From Actinoplanes campanulatus (GTDB lineage Bacteria > Actinomycetota > Actinomycetes > Mycobacteriales > Micromonosporaceae): a DNA stretch of 64,000 nt. The stretch is from positions 310,001 to 374,000 of the forward strand of contig NZ_BMPW01000002.1 in NCBI RefSeq assembly GCF_014647795.1. The letters run 5' to 3'. Each line of letters starts with the position of its first letter. Positions within the stretch are counted from its first letter, which is position 1. Made by a program: the position numbers and the translations under genes. Below the pieces are notes generated by a model that worked only from the letters and a program-made list of their open reading frames with translations, searched no databases and had not been told where the DNA came from. Below, piece after piece: positions 16,175-24,673 of the stretch.

Positions 16175-18094
16175 GTGAGGGCGGAGCCGAGCATCCTGCA
16201 CGTCGACCTCGACGCGATGTTCGCCGCGGTCGAGCAGCGCGACAAGGTCTCGCTGCGCGGGCGGCCGGTGATCGTCGGCGGCGTGGCCGGGCGCGGCGTG
16301 GTGTCCACCGCGTCGTATGAGGCCCGGGCCTTCGGCGCCCGCTCCGCCATGCCGATGGCCCAGGCCCGGCGGCTCTGCCCACCCGGCACGGCGTATCTGT
16401 CGCCACGGTTCGCGGCCTACAAGAAGACCAGCACCGTCGTCATGAGTCTGCTCCAGGGCGTGTCCCCGCTGGTCGAGCAGGTGTCCATCGACGAGGCGTA
16501 TGTCGACTTGGCCGCCGCCGGCCACGACCTCAGCCCGTCCGCGGTGACCACGCTCGCCCTCCGGCTGAAAGCGGAGATCGCCGAGGCCACCGGCGGCGTC
16601 ACCGGTTCGATCGGCGCCGCCTCCAGCAAGCTCCTCGCCAAGATCGGCTCCGACCTGCACAAGCCGGACGGGCTGACCGTCGTCGTCCCCGGCGACGAGC
16701 TGGCCTTCCTGCACCCGCTGCCGGTCAACCGCCTCGGCGGCGTCGGCCCGGCCACCGAGCAGCGCCTGCACCGCTCCGGCGTCCGCACCGTCGGCGACCT
16801 GGCCACCGTCGCGCTGGACGACCTGGTCGACTGGTTCGGCACCGCCCACGGGACGGGCCTCTACCGCCTGGCCCGGGGCGACGACAGCCGCCCGGTGATC
16901 AGCGAGCGCGAGGCCAAGTCGGTCTCCGCCGAGGAGACCTTCGACGTCGACCTCACCGATCCGGCCCAGCTCAACCGCGAACTCGACCTGCTCTCCGCCC
17001 GCGTCGCCGGCCGCCTCCGCAGCAGCGGCCTGACCGGCCGGACCGTCAACATCAAGGTCCGCTCCCCGGATTTCACCACGGTGACCCGAGCCTTCACCCG
17101 AGACCAGCCCACCGACGACGGTCGCCTGCTGGCCCAGCTGGCCCGCCGCCTCCTGGCCGAGGTCAACACCTCAGGCGGCGTCCGCCTCCTCGGCGTAGGC
17201 GTCTCCACCCTGGCCGACTTCGCCCAGGACGACCTCTTCTCCGCGGCCGCCATGCTCCCCACCCCACCCGTCCCCCCACCCGCCGGCCCCGTTACCCGTC
17301 TCCCACCCGGCCCCGCCGCTCACGCCGCCGCCGCTTCCGCCGCCGGGCCCGTTGCCGGTTCGCCCGCGCATTCCGCCGCCGGTTCCGTTGCTGATCTCCC
17401 GCCCGGCTCGGCTGCTCACCCTGCTGGTTTCGCGGTTGAGCCTGCCGCCGGGTCCACTGCTCAGCCTGGTGCCGACAGCTCTGCTCACTCTGCAGCCGGT
17501 TCCACTGGTCAGCACGGCGATGAGCCTGTCGCTGGTTCCGCTGCTCAAGTGGCTGCCGGGACTGGTGCGCATCCTGCTTTCGGGTCTGTCGCTCACACGG
17601 CTGCCAGCTCTGTTGATCAGCCTGTGGCCGGACCCGTTCCTCTCTCGCTCGCCGATCCGTCTGGTGAGTTCGTTGCCGGCTCACCCGCGACCCGTCCCGG
17701 CGAGCTTTCTGATTCCTCCTCTACCGGCCTCGCTGATTCGATGGCATCCGCGCCCGACGGTCCGGCGGCGGGGACGGATCCAGCCTCCGTCGGCTCTCCA
17801 CCCGCCCACTTCTCTGGTGTGGCCGAGGTCCCCACCGATGCGGGCCCCGCCACCGATGACCACACCATCACCCCGGGGGAAGTGGCGGCCCCGGCACCCG
17901 TCTGGCGGCCCGGCCAGGATGTGCGGCACGACGTACACGGGGCGGGCTGGGTGTGGGGAAGCGGCCTGGGCCGGGTCACCGTCCGCTTCGAAGGCCCGCA
18001 CACGCCCCCGGGCCCGGTCCGCACCTTCGCCGTCGACGATCCGCATGTGCATCCCGCCGACCCACCCGACTGGACTCTTCCACCCACCCCTTGA
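16175..18094 (+). CDS. dinB: DNA polymerase IV (DinB) with a long low-complexity insert and C-terminal domain
   Basis: A Y-family translesion polymerase. The catalytic acids are Asp11 (HVDLDAMFAAVE) and Asp106/Glu107 (SIDEAYVDL), with probable steric-gate Phe16. The polymerase and little-finger core covers about residues 1-345 and ends with QDDLF, a canonical beta-clamp-binding motif. It is followed by ~200 residues of Ala/Pro/Ser/Gly/His-rich irregular repeats (AAGSVA, AGSTAQ and the like), then a compact C-terminal domain (~580-639; DVRHDVHGAGWVWGSGLGRVTVRFEGP). Typical Pol IV is 350-420 aa. The GTG start directly precedes AEPSILHVDLD. Confidence 0.9.
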   Translation: MRAEPSILHVDLDAMFAAVEQRDKVSLRGRPVIVGGVAGRGVVSTASYEARAFGARSAMPMAQARRLCPPGTAYLSPRFAAYKKTSTVVMSLLQGVSPLVEQVSIDEAYVDLAAAGHDLSPSAVTTLALRLKAEIAEATGGVTGSIGAASSKLLAKIGSDLHKPDGLTVVVPGDELAFLHPLPVNRLGGVGPATEQRLHRSGVRTVGDLATVALDDLVDWFGTAHGTGLYRLARGDDSRPVISEREAKSVSAEETFDVDLTDPAQLNRELDLLSARVAGRLRSSGLTGRTVNIKVRSPDFTTVTRAFTRDQPTDDGRLLAQLARRLLAEVNTSGGVRLLGVGVSTLADFAQDDLFSAAAMLPTPPVPPPAGPVTRLPPGPAAHAAAASAAGPVAGSPAHSAAGSVADLPPGSAAHPAGFAVEPAAGSTAQPGADSSAHSAAGSTGQHGDEPVAGSAAQVAAGTGAHPAFGSVAHTAASSVDQPVAGPVPLSLADPSGEFVAGSPATRPGELSDSSSTGLADSMASAPDGPAAGTDPASVGSPPAHFSGVAEVPTDAGPATDDHTITPGEVAAPAPVWRPGQDVRHDVHGAGWVWGSGLGRVTVRFEGPHTPPGPVRTFAVDDPHVHPADPPDWTLPPTP

Positions 18095-18202
18095 CCGGCA
18101 GTTCTTGGGTGTTTGCGGTCCCGGTCGCGTGGCCGGGTCATTCAAACTGCGGGGCGAGCGTCCGGGTGGGGCGCCTCAGTCTCCTCTAACCCGCGGTTCG
18201 CG

Positions 18203-18447
18203 GATCGTGGACGTTTCACCGCCGGATGCGGTGGTCGGCCGTCCAAGATCCGGGGGAGTGTGGGGGTGGCGGCCTTCGTTTGCTGCTTGGCCCGCCGATC
18301 TTGGACGTTTGTCCCCTGATGGTGGTGGTTGAGCGTCCAAGATTCGGCGGAGCGTGGGGGTGGGGCCTTTGTCTGCTGCTTGCCCCGGCGGTTCTTGGAC
18401 GTTTGTCACTCGGGGGCGGTGGGTGGGCGTCCAAGATCTGGGGGTGG
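18203..18447. repeat. 94-bp tandem repeat block (2.6 copies) with inverted arms
   Basis: Units begin at 18203, 18297 and 18391, exactly 94 bp apart. Each starts with (G)ATCTTGGACGTTT or a close variant and carries CGTCCAAGAT about 35 bp later. In the second copy ATCTTGGACG and CGTCCAAGAT are perfect 10-bp inverted arms. A degenerate related copy may start at 18101. It fills the convergent gap between dinB and the TraB-like gene and has no credible ORF. It is REP/BIME-like. A terminator role is possible. Confidence 0.8.
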
Positions 18448-18448
18448 G

Positions 18449-19156
18449 TCAGGAGAGGGACTTCACGGTGAGCCAGTCCGCTGAGCGGGGGCGGTAGCCG
18501 TATCTGATCAGGCCGTGGACGATGGCCGGGACGTGGCCTGCGCCGTAGACGACGGCCACCTCGATCTGTTCGGCGTGGCGTTCCTCGTGCAGCCGGTAGA
18601 GCGCCTCCAGCAGCATCTTGTCGCGGTCGCCGAGGAGGGCGTCGTGCAAGCGTGGGTACTGTTCGGCCCACTGCTCGTCGGATGTGGTGGGCAGGTCGTT
18701 CACTTCCAGGGCCCGTGACCAGATGGTTCGGGTGCCGCCGAACAACCGCACGGCCATGACCGCCGGCAGCAGCAGCCAGATGAGCATCCGCTGTTGGAGA
18801 GGGGCCCGCCGCCATGCGGTACCGAACTCGGTCGCCGTCGCGTCCGGGTTCACGATGGCGGCGTTCGACGACTGGTAGTCGATCCTCTGCCGCACCAGGC
18901 CGGCCCGCCGGTTGAACCGCAGCACCGAGTAACTGAGCGTCAGTGCCCGGCCCAGCAGCGAGAAGCCGCTGTCGCCGCCGACGCCCTCGGTGACGATCAC
19001 GTCCGCGGTACGCAGCCGGCGGGACACCGCCGCGAAGAACGCCGGGTCCGCCATGTGGATCATCGGGTAGACGACGAAACACATCGGCGAACCGTTTCGG
19101 CGCAGCCGGACCACTGCGGACCGTACCGCGAAGTCGCTGATCTCGATGATTTGCAT
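18449..19156 (-). CDS. TraB/GumN-like protein
   Basis: 235 residues resembling the TraB/TIKI-type fold: VIVTEGVGGDSGF near residue 55 and a C-terminal VAVVYGAGHVPAIVHGLIRYGYRP, with a hydrophobic segment (RMLIWLLLPAVMAVRLFG) in the middle. Some members are membrane-associated and proposed proteases. The substrate is unknown. Family assignment rests on the E-G and GAGH motifs. The gene ends immediately beside the 94-bp repeats. Confidence 0.6.
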   Translation of the reverse strand: MQIIEISDFAVRSAVVRLRRNGSPMCFVVYPMIHMADPAFFAAVSRRLRTADVIVTEGVGGDSGFSLLGRALTLSYSVLRFNRRAGLVRQRIDYQSSNAAIVNPDATATEFGTAWRRAPLQQRMLIWLLLPAVMAVRLFGGTRTIWSRALEVNDLPTTSDEQWAEQYPRLHDALLGDRDKMLLEALYRLHEERHAEQIEVAVVYGAGHVPAIVHGLIRYGYRPRSADWLTVKSLS

Positions 19157-19500
19157 GACGGCCCCCGAAACCGCGCATCCACATCCTCGCCGTCAGAGTG
19201 ACACCCACCCTCAACATCCCGGCCGGCTGCGAGCGCTGTTTGAAGGTTGTTGAGGCAGCGCTCGGGGTCAGCGGGGGGATAGCCCAGCTGGCTGGGAGGG
19301 GTGGAGACGGGGTTGAAACGGCTTCTGGAGTCGGCGGAAGGGTGTGGACTGGGGGTCGATGGGTACGCCGCATGGGCGACGGCGACCGCCGGGTTGTGCG
19401 GATGATGCACGGCCCAGGGGTTGATCCGTATTGATGGATGTGGCGCGGCTTGGCAACCAGCTCGCCGGGGAGTACGAACGGTCCAGGGAGGGCAATCCAT
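19157..19500. other. 344-bp gap between divergent genes with candidate ctaD promoter
   Basis: No convincing gene is present. Short open frames here have irregular composition. A candidate promoter for the downstream oxidase reads TTGGCA (19450-19455), 17-bp spacer, TACGAA (19473-19478). This puts the start site about 15 nt before the ATG, with AGGGAGGGC as ribosome site. Confidence 0.35.
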
Positions 19501-21249
19501 ATGACCGCAGTTTCCCCTCGTACCGTGCAGGCGCGGCCGTGGCCGGTGCGACGTGAGGTCAAGGGTTCCTGGCTGGCCCGGACGATCCGCACCACCGATG
19601 CCAAGCAGATCGGCATCATGTACATGGCGACGGCCATGGTGTGGTTCGTGCTGGGCGGGCTGATGGCGTTGCTGATGCGTGCCGAGCTCGGCCGGCCGGG
19701 CATGCAGATCGTGTCGCCGGAACAGTACAACCAGCTGTTCACCATGCACGGCACGATCATGCTGCTGTTCTTCGCGACGCCGATCGTGTTCGCCTTCGCC
19801 AACTTCGTGGTGCCGATCCAGATCGGGGCGCCGGATGTGGCGTTCCCGCGGCTCAACTCGTTCGCGTACTGGCTGTATTTCTTCGGCGGGATGATCGCGT
19901 TCGCCGGGTTCCTGGTGCCGGGCGGGGCCGCGGACTTCGGGTGGACCGCCTACACCCCGTTGAGCACGGCGGCGCACTCGCCGGGCGTGGGCGGGAACAT
20001 GTGGGTGGTCGGGCTGGCGATCTCCGGTGTCGGCACCATCCTCGGCGCGGTCAACATGATCACCACGATCCTGTGCCTGCGGGCGCCCGGGATGACCATG
20101 TTCCGGATGCCGATCATGACGTGGAACATCCTGCTCACGAGCGTCCTGGTGGTGCTGGTCTTCCCGTTCCTGGCGGCGGCCCTCTTCGCGCTCGCCGCCG
20201 ACCGGATCCTGGGCGCCCAGGTCTTCAACGTGGAGACCGGCGGGCCGCTGCTGTGGCAGCACCTGTTCTGGTTCTTCGGCCATCCCGAGGTCTACATCAT
20301 CGCGCTGCCGTTCTTCGGGATCATCACCGAGGTCATTCCGGTGTTCAGTCGCAAGCCGGTGTTCGGGTACAAGACACTGGTCGCCGCCACGATCCTGATC
20401 ACCATGCTGTCGATGAGCGTGTGGGCGCACCACATGTTCGCCACCGGTCAGGTGCTGCTGCCGTTCTTCAGCCTGCTCAGCTATCTGATCGCGATTCCGA
20501 CCGGGATGAAGTTCTTCGTCTGGATCGGGACGATGTGGCGCGGGCAGCTCACCTTCGAGGCGCCGATGCTGTTCGCCGTGGGATTCATGGTGACGTTCCT
20601 GCTCGGCGGCCTGACCGGGGTGCTGCTGGCGTCGCCGCCGGTCGACTTCCACGTGACCGACAGCTATTTCGTGGTGGCGCACTTCCACTACGTGCTGTTC
20701 GGGACGATCGTGTTCGCGGTCTTCTCCGGCATCTATTTCTGGTTCCCGAAGATGTTCGGCCGGATGCTCGACGAGAAGCTGGGGAAGGTGCACTTCTGGC
20801 TCACCTTCGTCGGCTTCCACACCACTTTCCTGGTGCAGCACTGGGTCGGCAACGAGGGCATGCCCCGGCGGTATTCGGACTATCTGCCCGGCGACGGCTT
20901 CACCACGCTGAACATGGTCTCGACGGTGGGCTCGTTCGTGCTCGGGGCCGCCACGCTGCCGTTCATCTACAACGTGTGGAAGTCGTACCGGGCGGGCGAG
21001 GTGGTGACCGCCGACGATCCGTGGGGGCATGGGAACTCGCTCGAGTGGGCGACGTCGAGCCCGCCGCCGCTGCGCAACTTCGACCGGATGCCGCGGATCC
21101 GGTCCGAGCGGCCCGCGTTCGATCACAGGTTTCCCGAGTTGGCGGCCGGTGGGCAGTCCGTCGCCGGGCCGCCGGAGGGTGGGGCGCGCCCGTTCACCGA
21201 GGAATCCACCGGAGGAGCGACCTATCCGGAGGACCGTACCGATCGTTGA
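19501..21249 (+). CDS. ctaD: Cytochrome c oxidase subunit I (aa3-type), orphan copy
   Basis: The 582-residue, 12-helix catalytic subunit that reduces O2 to water in the membrane. Haem and copper ligands are visible: low-spin haem His in [12 protein letters not shown], CuB His plus cross-linked Tyr in [15 protein letters not shown], the HH pair in [11 protein letters not shown], and both haem His in [12 protein letters not shown]. The ATG at 19501 follows GGGAGGGC. No subunit II, III or bc1 gene is nearby. It is therefore a stand-alone ctaD, as often found in actinobacteria in addition to a main cluster. Confidence 0.93.
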   Translation: MTAVSPRTVQARPWPVRREVKGSWLARTIRTTDAKQIGIMYMATAMVWFVLGGLMALLMRAELGRPGMQIVSPEQYNQLFTMHGTIMLLFFATPIVFAFANFVVPIQIGAPDVAFPRLNSFAYWLYFFGGMIAFAGFLVPGGAADFGWTAYTPLSTAAHSPGVGGNMWVVGLAISGVGTILGAVNMITTILCLRAPGMTMFRMPIMTWNILLTSVLVVLVFPFLAAALFALAADRILGAQVFNVETGGPLLWQHLFWFFGHPEVYIIALPFFGIITEVIPVFSRKPVFGYKTLVAATILITMLSMSVWAHHMFATGQVLLPFFSLLSYLIAIPTGMKFFVWIGTMWRGQLTFEAPMLFAVGFMVTFLLGGLTGVLLASPPVDFHVTDSYFVVAHFHYVLFGTIVFAVFSGIYFWFPKMFGRMLDEKLGKVHFWLTFVGFHTTFLVQHWVGNEGMPRRYSDYLPGDGFTTLNMVSTVGSFVLGAATLPFIYNVWKSYRAGEVVTADDPWGHGNSLEWATSSPPPLRNFDRMPRIRSERPAFDHRFPELAAGGQSVAGPPEGGARPFTEESTGGATYPEDRTDR

Positions 21250-21287
21250 GATACACGGGTTAACAACCATGTATCCCGAAATTTCGG
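21250..21287. promoter_or_regulatory. AT-rich double palindrome between ctaD and the sortase substrate
   Basis: GATACA...TGTATC arms enclose GGTTAACAACC. They are followed directly by the perfect 12-bp palindrome CCGAAATTTCGG (21276-21287). AT-rich dyads are rare in this GC-rich window. It could be the ctaD terminator or an operator for the gene at 21394. Confidence 0.4.
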
Positions 21288-21393
21288 ACAAGACGGTACG
21301 TGCGAATGGTGCTTTCTGCGCTAAAGCCCCGTAGCCCGCAAACCCGCCCAGGCGATGAGAGATCCGACAACTCCCCCAGCCGGAAGAGATCTC

Positions 21394-22731
21394 ATGCCGA
21401 TCGCCCGTTCCTCGTCCCGTCCCGCCCACCTCACCGCGGCCGCGGCCGGAGTGGCGGCCGCGCTCGCCCTTCCCGTGGCGCCGGCGGCCGCGACCCCCGC
21501 GACGCCCGCCGCCGAAGGCTGCCATATCGGTGACTTCACCGCCCGGGCCGAGGCCGGGCTCGCCAAGATCACGATGCTCGACCCGGGCCCGCTGGTGGAG
21601 GGCCTGCCCGCCCTCGCCGACGTCCGGCTCGCCGTGTCCGACGGCACCGTGAACAGCGCGGGCCGGCCGTTCAAGACGGTCGCCGGAGGCCGGCACGCCG
21701 ACGCCAAGCTGCTGGGCATCCCGGGTGGCGGCACCGGGGCGCAGCACATGGCCCCGTCGCGGCAGAACGGTCCGGTCACCGCCGAACTGGCGCAGTTCCA
21801 GGCGGCCGGGCTGGCCACGGTGAAACTCGGCAAGGCCACCGCCCACGCGACCTGGGAGCGGGGGTACCGGTGCGGCCGGACCGGGCCGCTGACCAGGTCG
21901 GCCGTCATGCTCGGCGGGCTCTCGCTGCTGGACGGCACCGGACCGGTCCCGGCCCTGCAGGCCGACCGGCGCCGGACCGGGCTGCTGCGGGTCGGGCCGA
22001 GCGGATCCACCCAGACCGCCACGGATCTCGTACCGGTGGGGAGGGGCCGGATCGGCGTACGCTCCGCGGCCGGCGCCGCGCTCAGCGACCTGAGCCTCTT
22101 CGCCGGCACTCCGCAGGAGATCTCGATCAAGGTGATCAACCAGCCCCGGCTCGAGGTGATCGCGGGCGGTGACCGGGCCAACTCCAAGGTCACCTACAAG
22201 CCGGCGATGCTCTCGGTGACCGCGGCCGGCGAATCGGCGCACGTGCTCAAGGACGCCGGCACGGCGGTCTCGCTCGATCTGCTCGGCGGGATCGAGGAGC
22301 GCAGCCCGGCGGCGCTCCAGGTCCGGGTCTCCCTCGGCGACCTGAAGCAGCAGATCAACGGACGGCAGGTACGCGCCGAGGCGGCCAGCGTCCGGGTCCA
22401 GGTCAAACTCGGCCAGGTGCACGTGCTGGACGTGACGCTCGGGCACCTGTCCGCGGCGGCCTGCGCGCCGGCCGCGGTGCATGACGGCAAGCCCTACGGC
22501 GCGCACCCGCGCGGCCGTACCTCCCCCACGCCCGCCGCGGTGCAGCCGGCCGGCCGGATTCCGGCGTCGCCGCCCTCGCCCGTCGCCTCGCCTTCGCCTT
22601 CCGCGGGTACGCCCGACGGCCAGCTCGCCCTGACCGGCACCGACGTGACGGCGTACGGCTTCGGCGGCGCGGCCCTCGTCCTCGGTGGACTGCTGGCCCT
22701 GCTCTTCGGCCGCCGTGGCCGCCGCAACTGA
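21394..22731 (+). CDS. Secreted wall-anchored protein with LALTG sorting signal
   Basis: 445 residues. A Sec signal peptide occupies residues ~1-35 (ending PVAPAAATPA). An extracellular Ala/Gly/Val-rich beta-type domain runs to ~370 with three Cys, then a Pro/Ser spacer (PASPPSPVASPSPSAG). The C-terminus has sorting motif LALTG, a hydrophobic helix (AYGFGGAALVLGGLLALLFG) and a basic tail RRGRRN. LAxTG is the preferred motif of actinobacterial class E sortases. The function of the external domain is not recognised. The ATG at 21394 follows CGGAAGAG. An upstream in-frame ATG at 21355 would spoil the signal peptide. Confidence 0.75.
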   Translation: MPIARSSSRPAHLTAAAAGVAAALALPVAPAAATPATPAAEGCHIGDFTARAEAGLAKITMLDPGPLVEGLPALADVRLAVSDGTVNSAGRPFKTVAGGRHADAKLLGIPGGGTGAQHMAPSRQNGPVTAELAQFQAAGLATVKLGKATAHATWERGYRCGRTGPLTRSAVMLGGLSLLDGTGPVPALQADRRRTGLLRVGPSGSTQTATDLVPVGRGRIGVRSAAGAALSDLSLFAGTPQEISIKVINQPRLEVIAGGDRANSKVTYKPAMLSVTAAGESAHVLKDAGTAVSLDLLGGIEERSPAALQVRVSLGDLKQQINGRQVRAEAASVRVQVKLGQVHVLDVTLGHLSAAACAPAAVHDGKPYGAHPRGRTSPTPAAVQPAGRIPASPPSPVASPSPSAGTPDGQLALTGTDVTAYGFGGAALVLGGLLALLFGRRGRRN

Positions 22732-22787
22732 AGCGCCGTGGCCGCCGCAACTGACGCGCCGTGGCCGCCGCAACTGACGCGCCGTGG
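22711..22787 (+). repeat. 23-bp tandem repeat spanning a gene end
   Basis: CGCCGTGGCCGCCGCAACTGA-type units start at 22711, 22734, 22757 and (partial) 22780, spaced exactly 23 bp. The first copy encodes the last residues RRGRRN and the stop of the sortase substrate. The extra copies lie after the stop, up to the next gene. Confidence 0.85.
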
Positions 22788-23297
22788 TCAGTGCACCTCG
22801 CTGAGGAAGTCCGCCAGTGTGCGGCGCGGGGCCCAGCCCTGGGCTCGGGCCCGGCCGATGTCCAGGATCACCGCGCTGGTCAGCTGTTCCACGGCGTAGC
22901 GGGTCAGCACCGGCGGCCGCCGGGTGACGCGGGCCAGGGCGGTCGCCATGGTCGCGGCGGCGGTCGCCACGGGGATCGGCAGATGGCGGACGCGGACCCC
23001 GCAGACCGCCTCGACGACCCGGTCACGCTGATAGGGCTCGGCGTCCGCGATGTTGTAGGCCGCCGAGGGCCAGCCGGTGGCGGCCAGGCAGGCGTCGGCC
23101 AGGTTCTCCACCGCGGTCAGGCTGAGTGGGACGTCCGGGCCCGGGAGCAGCGCCTGCCCGCCGCGCACCACCCGTCGCAGCCGCGGCAGCAGGTGCGGGT
23201 CGCCGTGACCGTAGACGGCCCGGGGCCGCAGGACGACCGCGCCCGCCGCCAGGGCCAGGCGTTCCCCGGCCGCCTTGGTCCGGCCGTAGGCGGTCAT
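22788..23297 (-). CDS. N-terminally truncated OleD-like extended SDR (reductase remnant)
   Basis: 169 residues matching only the C-terminal part of an NAD(P)H-dependent extended SDR. It begins just before the catalytic YxxxK (MTAYGRTKAAGE) and continues with LRPRAVYGHGDP and LSLTAVENLADACLAA. The Rossmann half with the TGxxGxxG motif (about 130 residues) is missing. In the same frame, upstream of the ATG and inside the P450 3' end, codons still read DRGGPIREDHPLAG, typical SDR sequence. This shows that a deletion fused the two genes near 23340. ATG and the P450 stop overlap as ATGA. Probably inactive alone. By context it was the OleD-type beta-ketoacid reductase of this cluster. Confidence 0.75.
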   Translation of the reverse strand: MTAYGRTKAAGERLALAAGAVVLRPRAVYGHGDPHLLPRLRRVVRGGQALLPGPDVPLSLTAVENLADACLAATGWPSAAYNIADAEPYQRDRVVEAVCGVRVRHLPIPVATAAATMATALARVTRRPPVLTRYAVEQLTSAVILDIGRARAQGWAPRRTLADFLSEVH

Positions 23298-24673
23298 CCC
23301 GGCCAGCGGATGGTCCTCGCGGATCGGGCCGCCACGATCAGGCTGGACCAGCCGGGCAGGGCGCTGCGGCGGTCGGCGCGGGCCGCCCGTACCTCGGGGC
23401 GGTAGCGGGCCAGCGCCGTGAGGGTGTCGGTCAGCTGGAGCCGGGCCAGGCGCGCACCGGGGCAGGCGTGCGGACCGGCGCCGAAGACCAGCTGGGCGAT
23501 CCGGGCCGGCGCCGGGTCGGTGGGATCGGGGTCGCGGTGGTGTGCGCCGGCCGCGTGCCGCGCCACCAGGATCAGCCGGTCACCGGCACCGACCGGGCAC
23601 CCGCCGACGACACCGCCGCCCGCCGCGACCCGGGGCAGCAGCGGGGTCGCCGCGGTCACCCGCAGCAGCTCGGCGGTCAGGGCCTCGGGGGCGGACTCGG
23701 CGTACGCCCAGAGATCGGCGTCGGCGCACCAGGCCACCGCGCGCGGCACCCCGGCGACGGTCGTGTTGATCGCGGCCACCGCCAGCATCGCCGCCAGCCC
23801 GTCCCCGGCCGGCCCGCTCGCACTCGGATCGCCGGCGGGAGAGGAGTTGGGTGGGCCGCTGGCGTTCGGGTCGCCGGCGGGAGAGGAGTCGGGTGGGCCG
23901 CTGGCGTTCGGGTCGCCGGAGGGTAAAGAGCCGGGCGGGCTGTGGGAAGACGGCATGTGGCCAGCGGGAGCCGGGGTCAGCAGGGCGTTCAGGCGGGCCG
24001 CGGCGCGGTGGGCGGCCCGGCGGTGGTGCGGGAGGGTGAGGCCGGGCAGATGTTCGCGGGCGGCGGCCGCGGCGGCCGCGCGGGCCGCCGCGGCGAGGTC
24101 GCGGCCGTCCACGTCGACGCCGAGCAGGGCGGCCGCCGTGGTTCCGGAGAGCTCGGCGGCCACGTCCACCAGGTCGATCGGCCGGCCGTCGGCGAGTGGG
24201 GCCAGGCGGCGTTCGAGGACCGCGAGCCAGATCGGGCGCAGCCGGGCCACCCCGTCCGCGCCGAGCGACTCGGCGAGGGAGCGGCGGGAACCGCGGTGGT
24301 CGTCGCCCTCCTGGTCGAACAGCAGGCCGCCGCCGGCCAGCCGCCCGGCCGCTCCGCCCGTGGTGCCCTCCGCGGTCCGGTCCAGCGGGACGCGGGTGAG
24401 ACCGTCCAGGTAGGCGGTGGCGGAGTGCGCGATCACCGTCCCGCCGAGCCGGAGCGCGGCCCGGCGCCGGGTGGCCGCGAGCAGCGTGAACAGCACCGGG
24501 TGGGCGCGCAGGTAGACCTGCCGGTCCCGGCGCCGCGCCCGCCGCTGACCGGCCGCCGAGGCCCGCCGCGGGGTCGCGGCCGGACCGTGACCGGGTGGCG
24601 GTGGGAGGTCGGGGGTGTCCGGCGGATCCGGGGCCGGCCGCGGCGGCGGGGAGGGGAGGTCGGCATCGGTCAC
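23294..24673 (-). CDS. Cytochrome P450 of the ole-like cluster
   Basis: 459 residues with a Pro-rich N-terminal extension (~45 aa), C-helix HRGSRR, K-helix ELLR (ExxR) and haem loop FGAGPHACPGARLA with the axial Cys, so a haem monooxygenase fold is clear. The I-helix reads AAINTTVAG where A-G-x-D/E-T is usual, so the acid residue of O2 activation is Asn. A Gly/Pro/Ser/Asp-rich insert of about 45 residues is built from a 42-bp tandem repeat. The C-terminus after SLIVAA appears to be out-of-frame reductase sequence. The GTG at 24673 overlaps the upstream stop as GTGA. Likely role: hydroxylation of the acyl product, or inactive. Confidence 0.82.
   Translation of the reverse strand: MTDADLPSPPPRPAPDPPDTPDLPPPPGHGPAATPRRASAAGQRRARRRDRQVYLRAHPVLFTLLAATRRRAALRLGGTVIAHSATAYLDGLTRVPLDRTAEGTTGGAAGRLAGGGLLFDQEGDDHRGSRRSLAESLGADGVARLRPIWLAVLERRLAPLADGRPIDLVDVAAELSGTTAAALLGVDVDGRDLAAAARAAAAAAAREHLPGLTLPHHRRAAHRAAARLNALLTPAPAGHMPSSHSPPGSLPSGDPNASGPPDSSPAGDPNASGPPNSSPAGDPSASGPAGDGLAAMLAVAAINTTVAGVPRAVAWCADADLWAYAESAPEALTAELLRVTAATPLLPRVAAGGGVVGGCPVGAGDRLILVARHAAGAHHRDPDPTDPAPARIAQLVFGAGPHACPGARLARLQLTDTLTALARYRPEVRAARADRRSALPGWSSLIVAARSARTIRWPG
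23811..23940. repeat. 42-bp in-frame tandem repeat within the P450 gene
   Basis: TCGCCGGCGGGAGAGGAGT-type units recur at 23829, 23871 and 23913, exactly 42 bp (14 codons) apart. On the coding strand they encode repeats of the type GPPNSSPAGDPNAS, placed before the I-helix. The length keeps the frame open. Confidence 0.85.

Noticed and set aside
16030-16175. LexA/SOS box or ECF-type GGAAC promoter before dinB
   Set aside because: GGAACC is present at about 16037, but neither a GAACN4GTTC dyad nor a correctly spaced -10 follows.
18203-18447. CRISPR array
   Set aside because: Units are directly adjacent 94-bp tandem copies with diverged interiors, with no short repeat/spacer pattern and no cas genes.
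19198-19434. Possible 78-residue gene upstream of ctaD
   Set aside because: Irregular composition, no ribosome site, overlaps the likely promoter region.
19060-22773. 1237-codon open frame on the minus strand antisense to ctaD and the sortase substrate
   Set aside because: GC-rich third positions keep antisense frames open. The protein is His/Arg/Gln/Pro-rich with no motifs, while the plus strand encodes clear CtaD.
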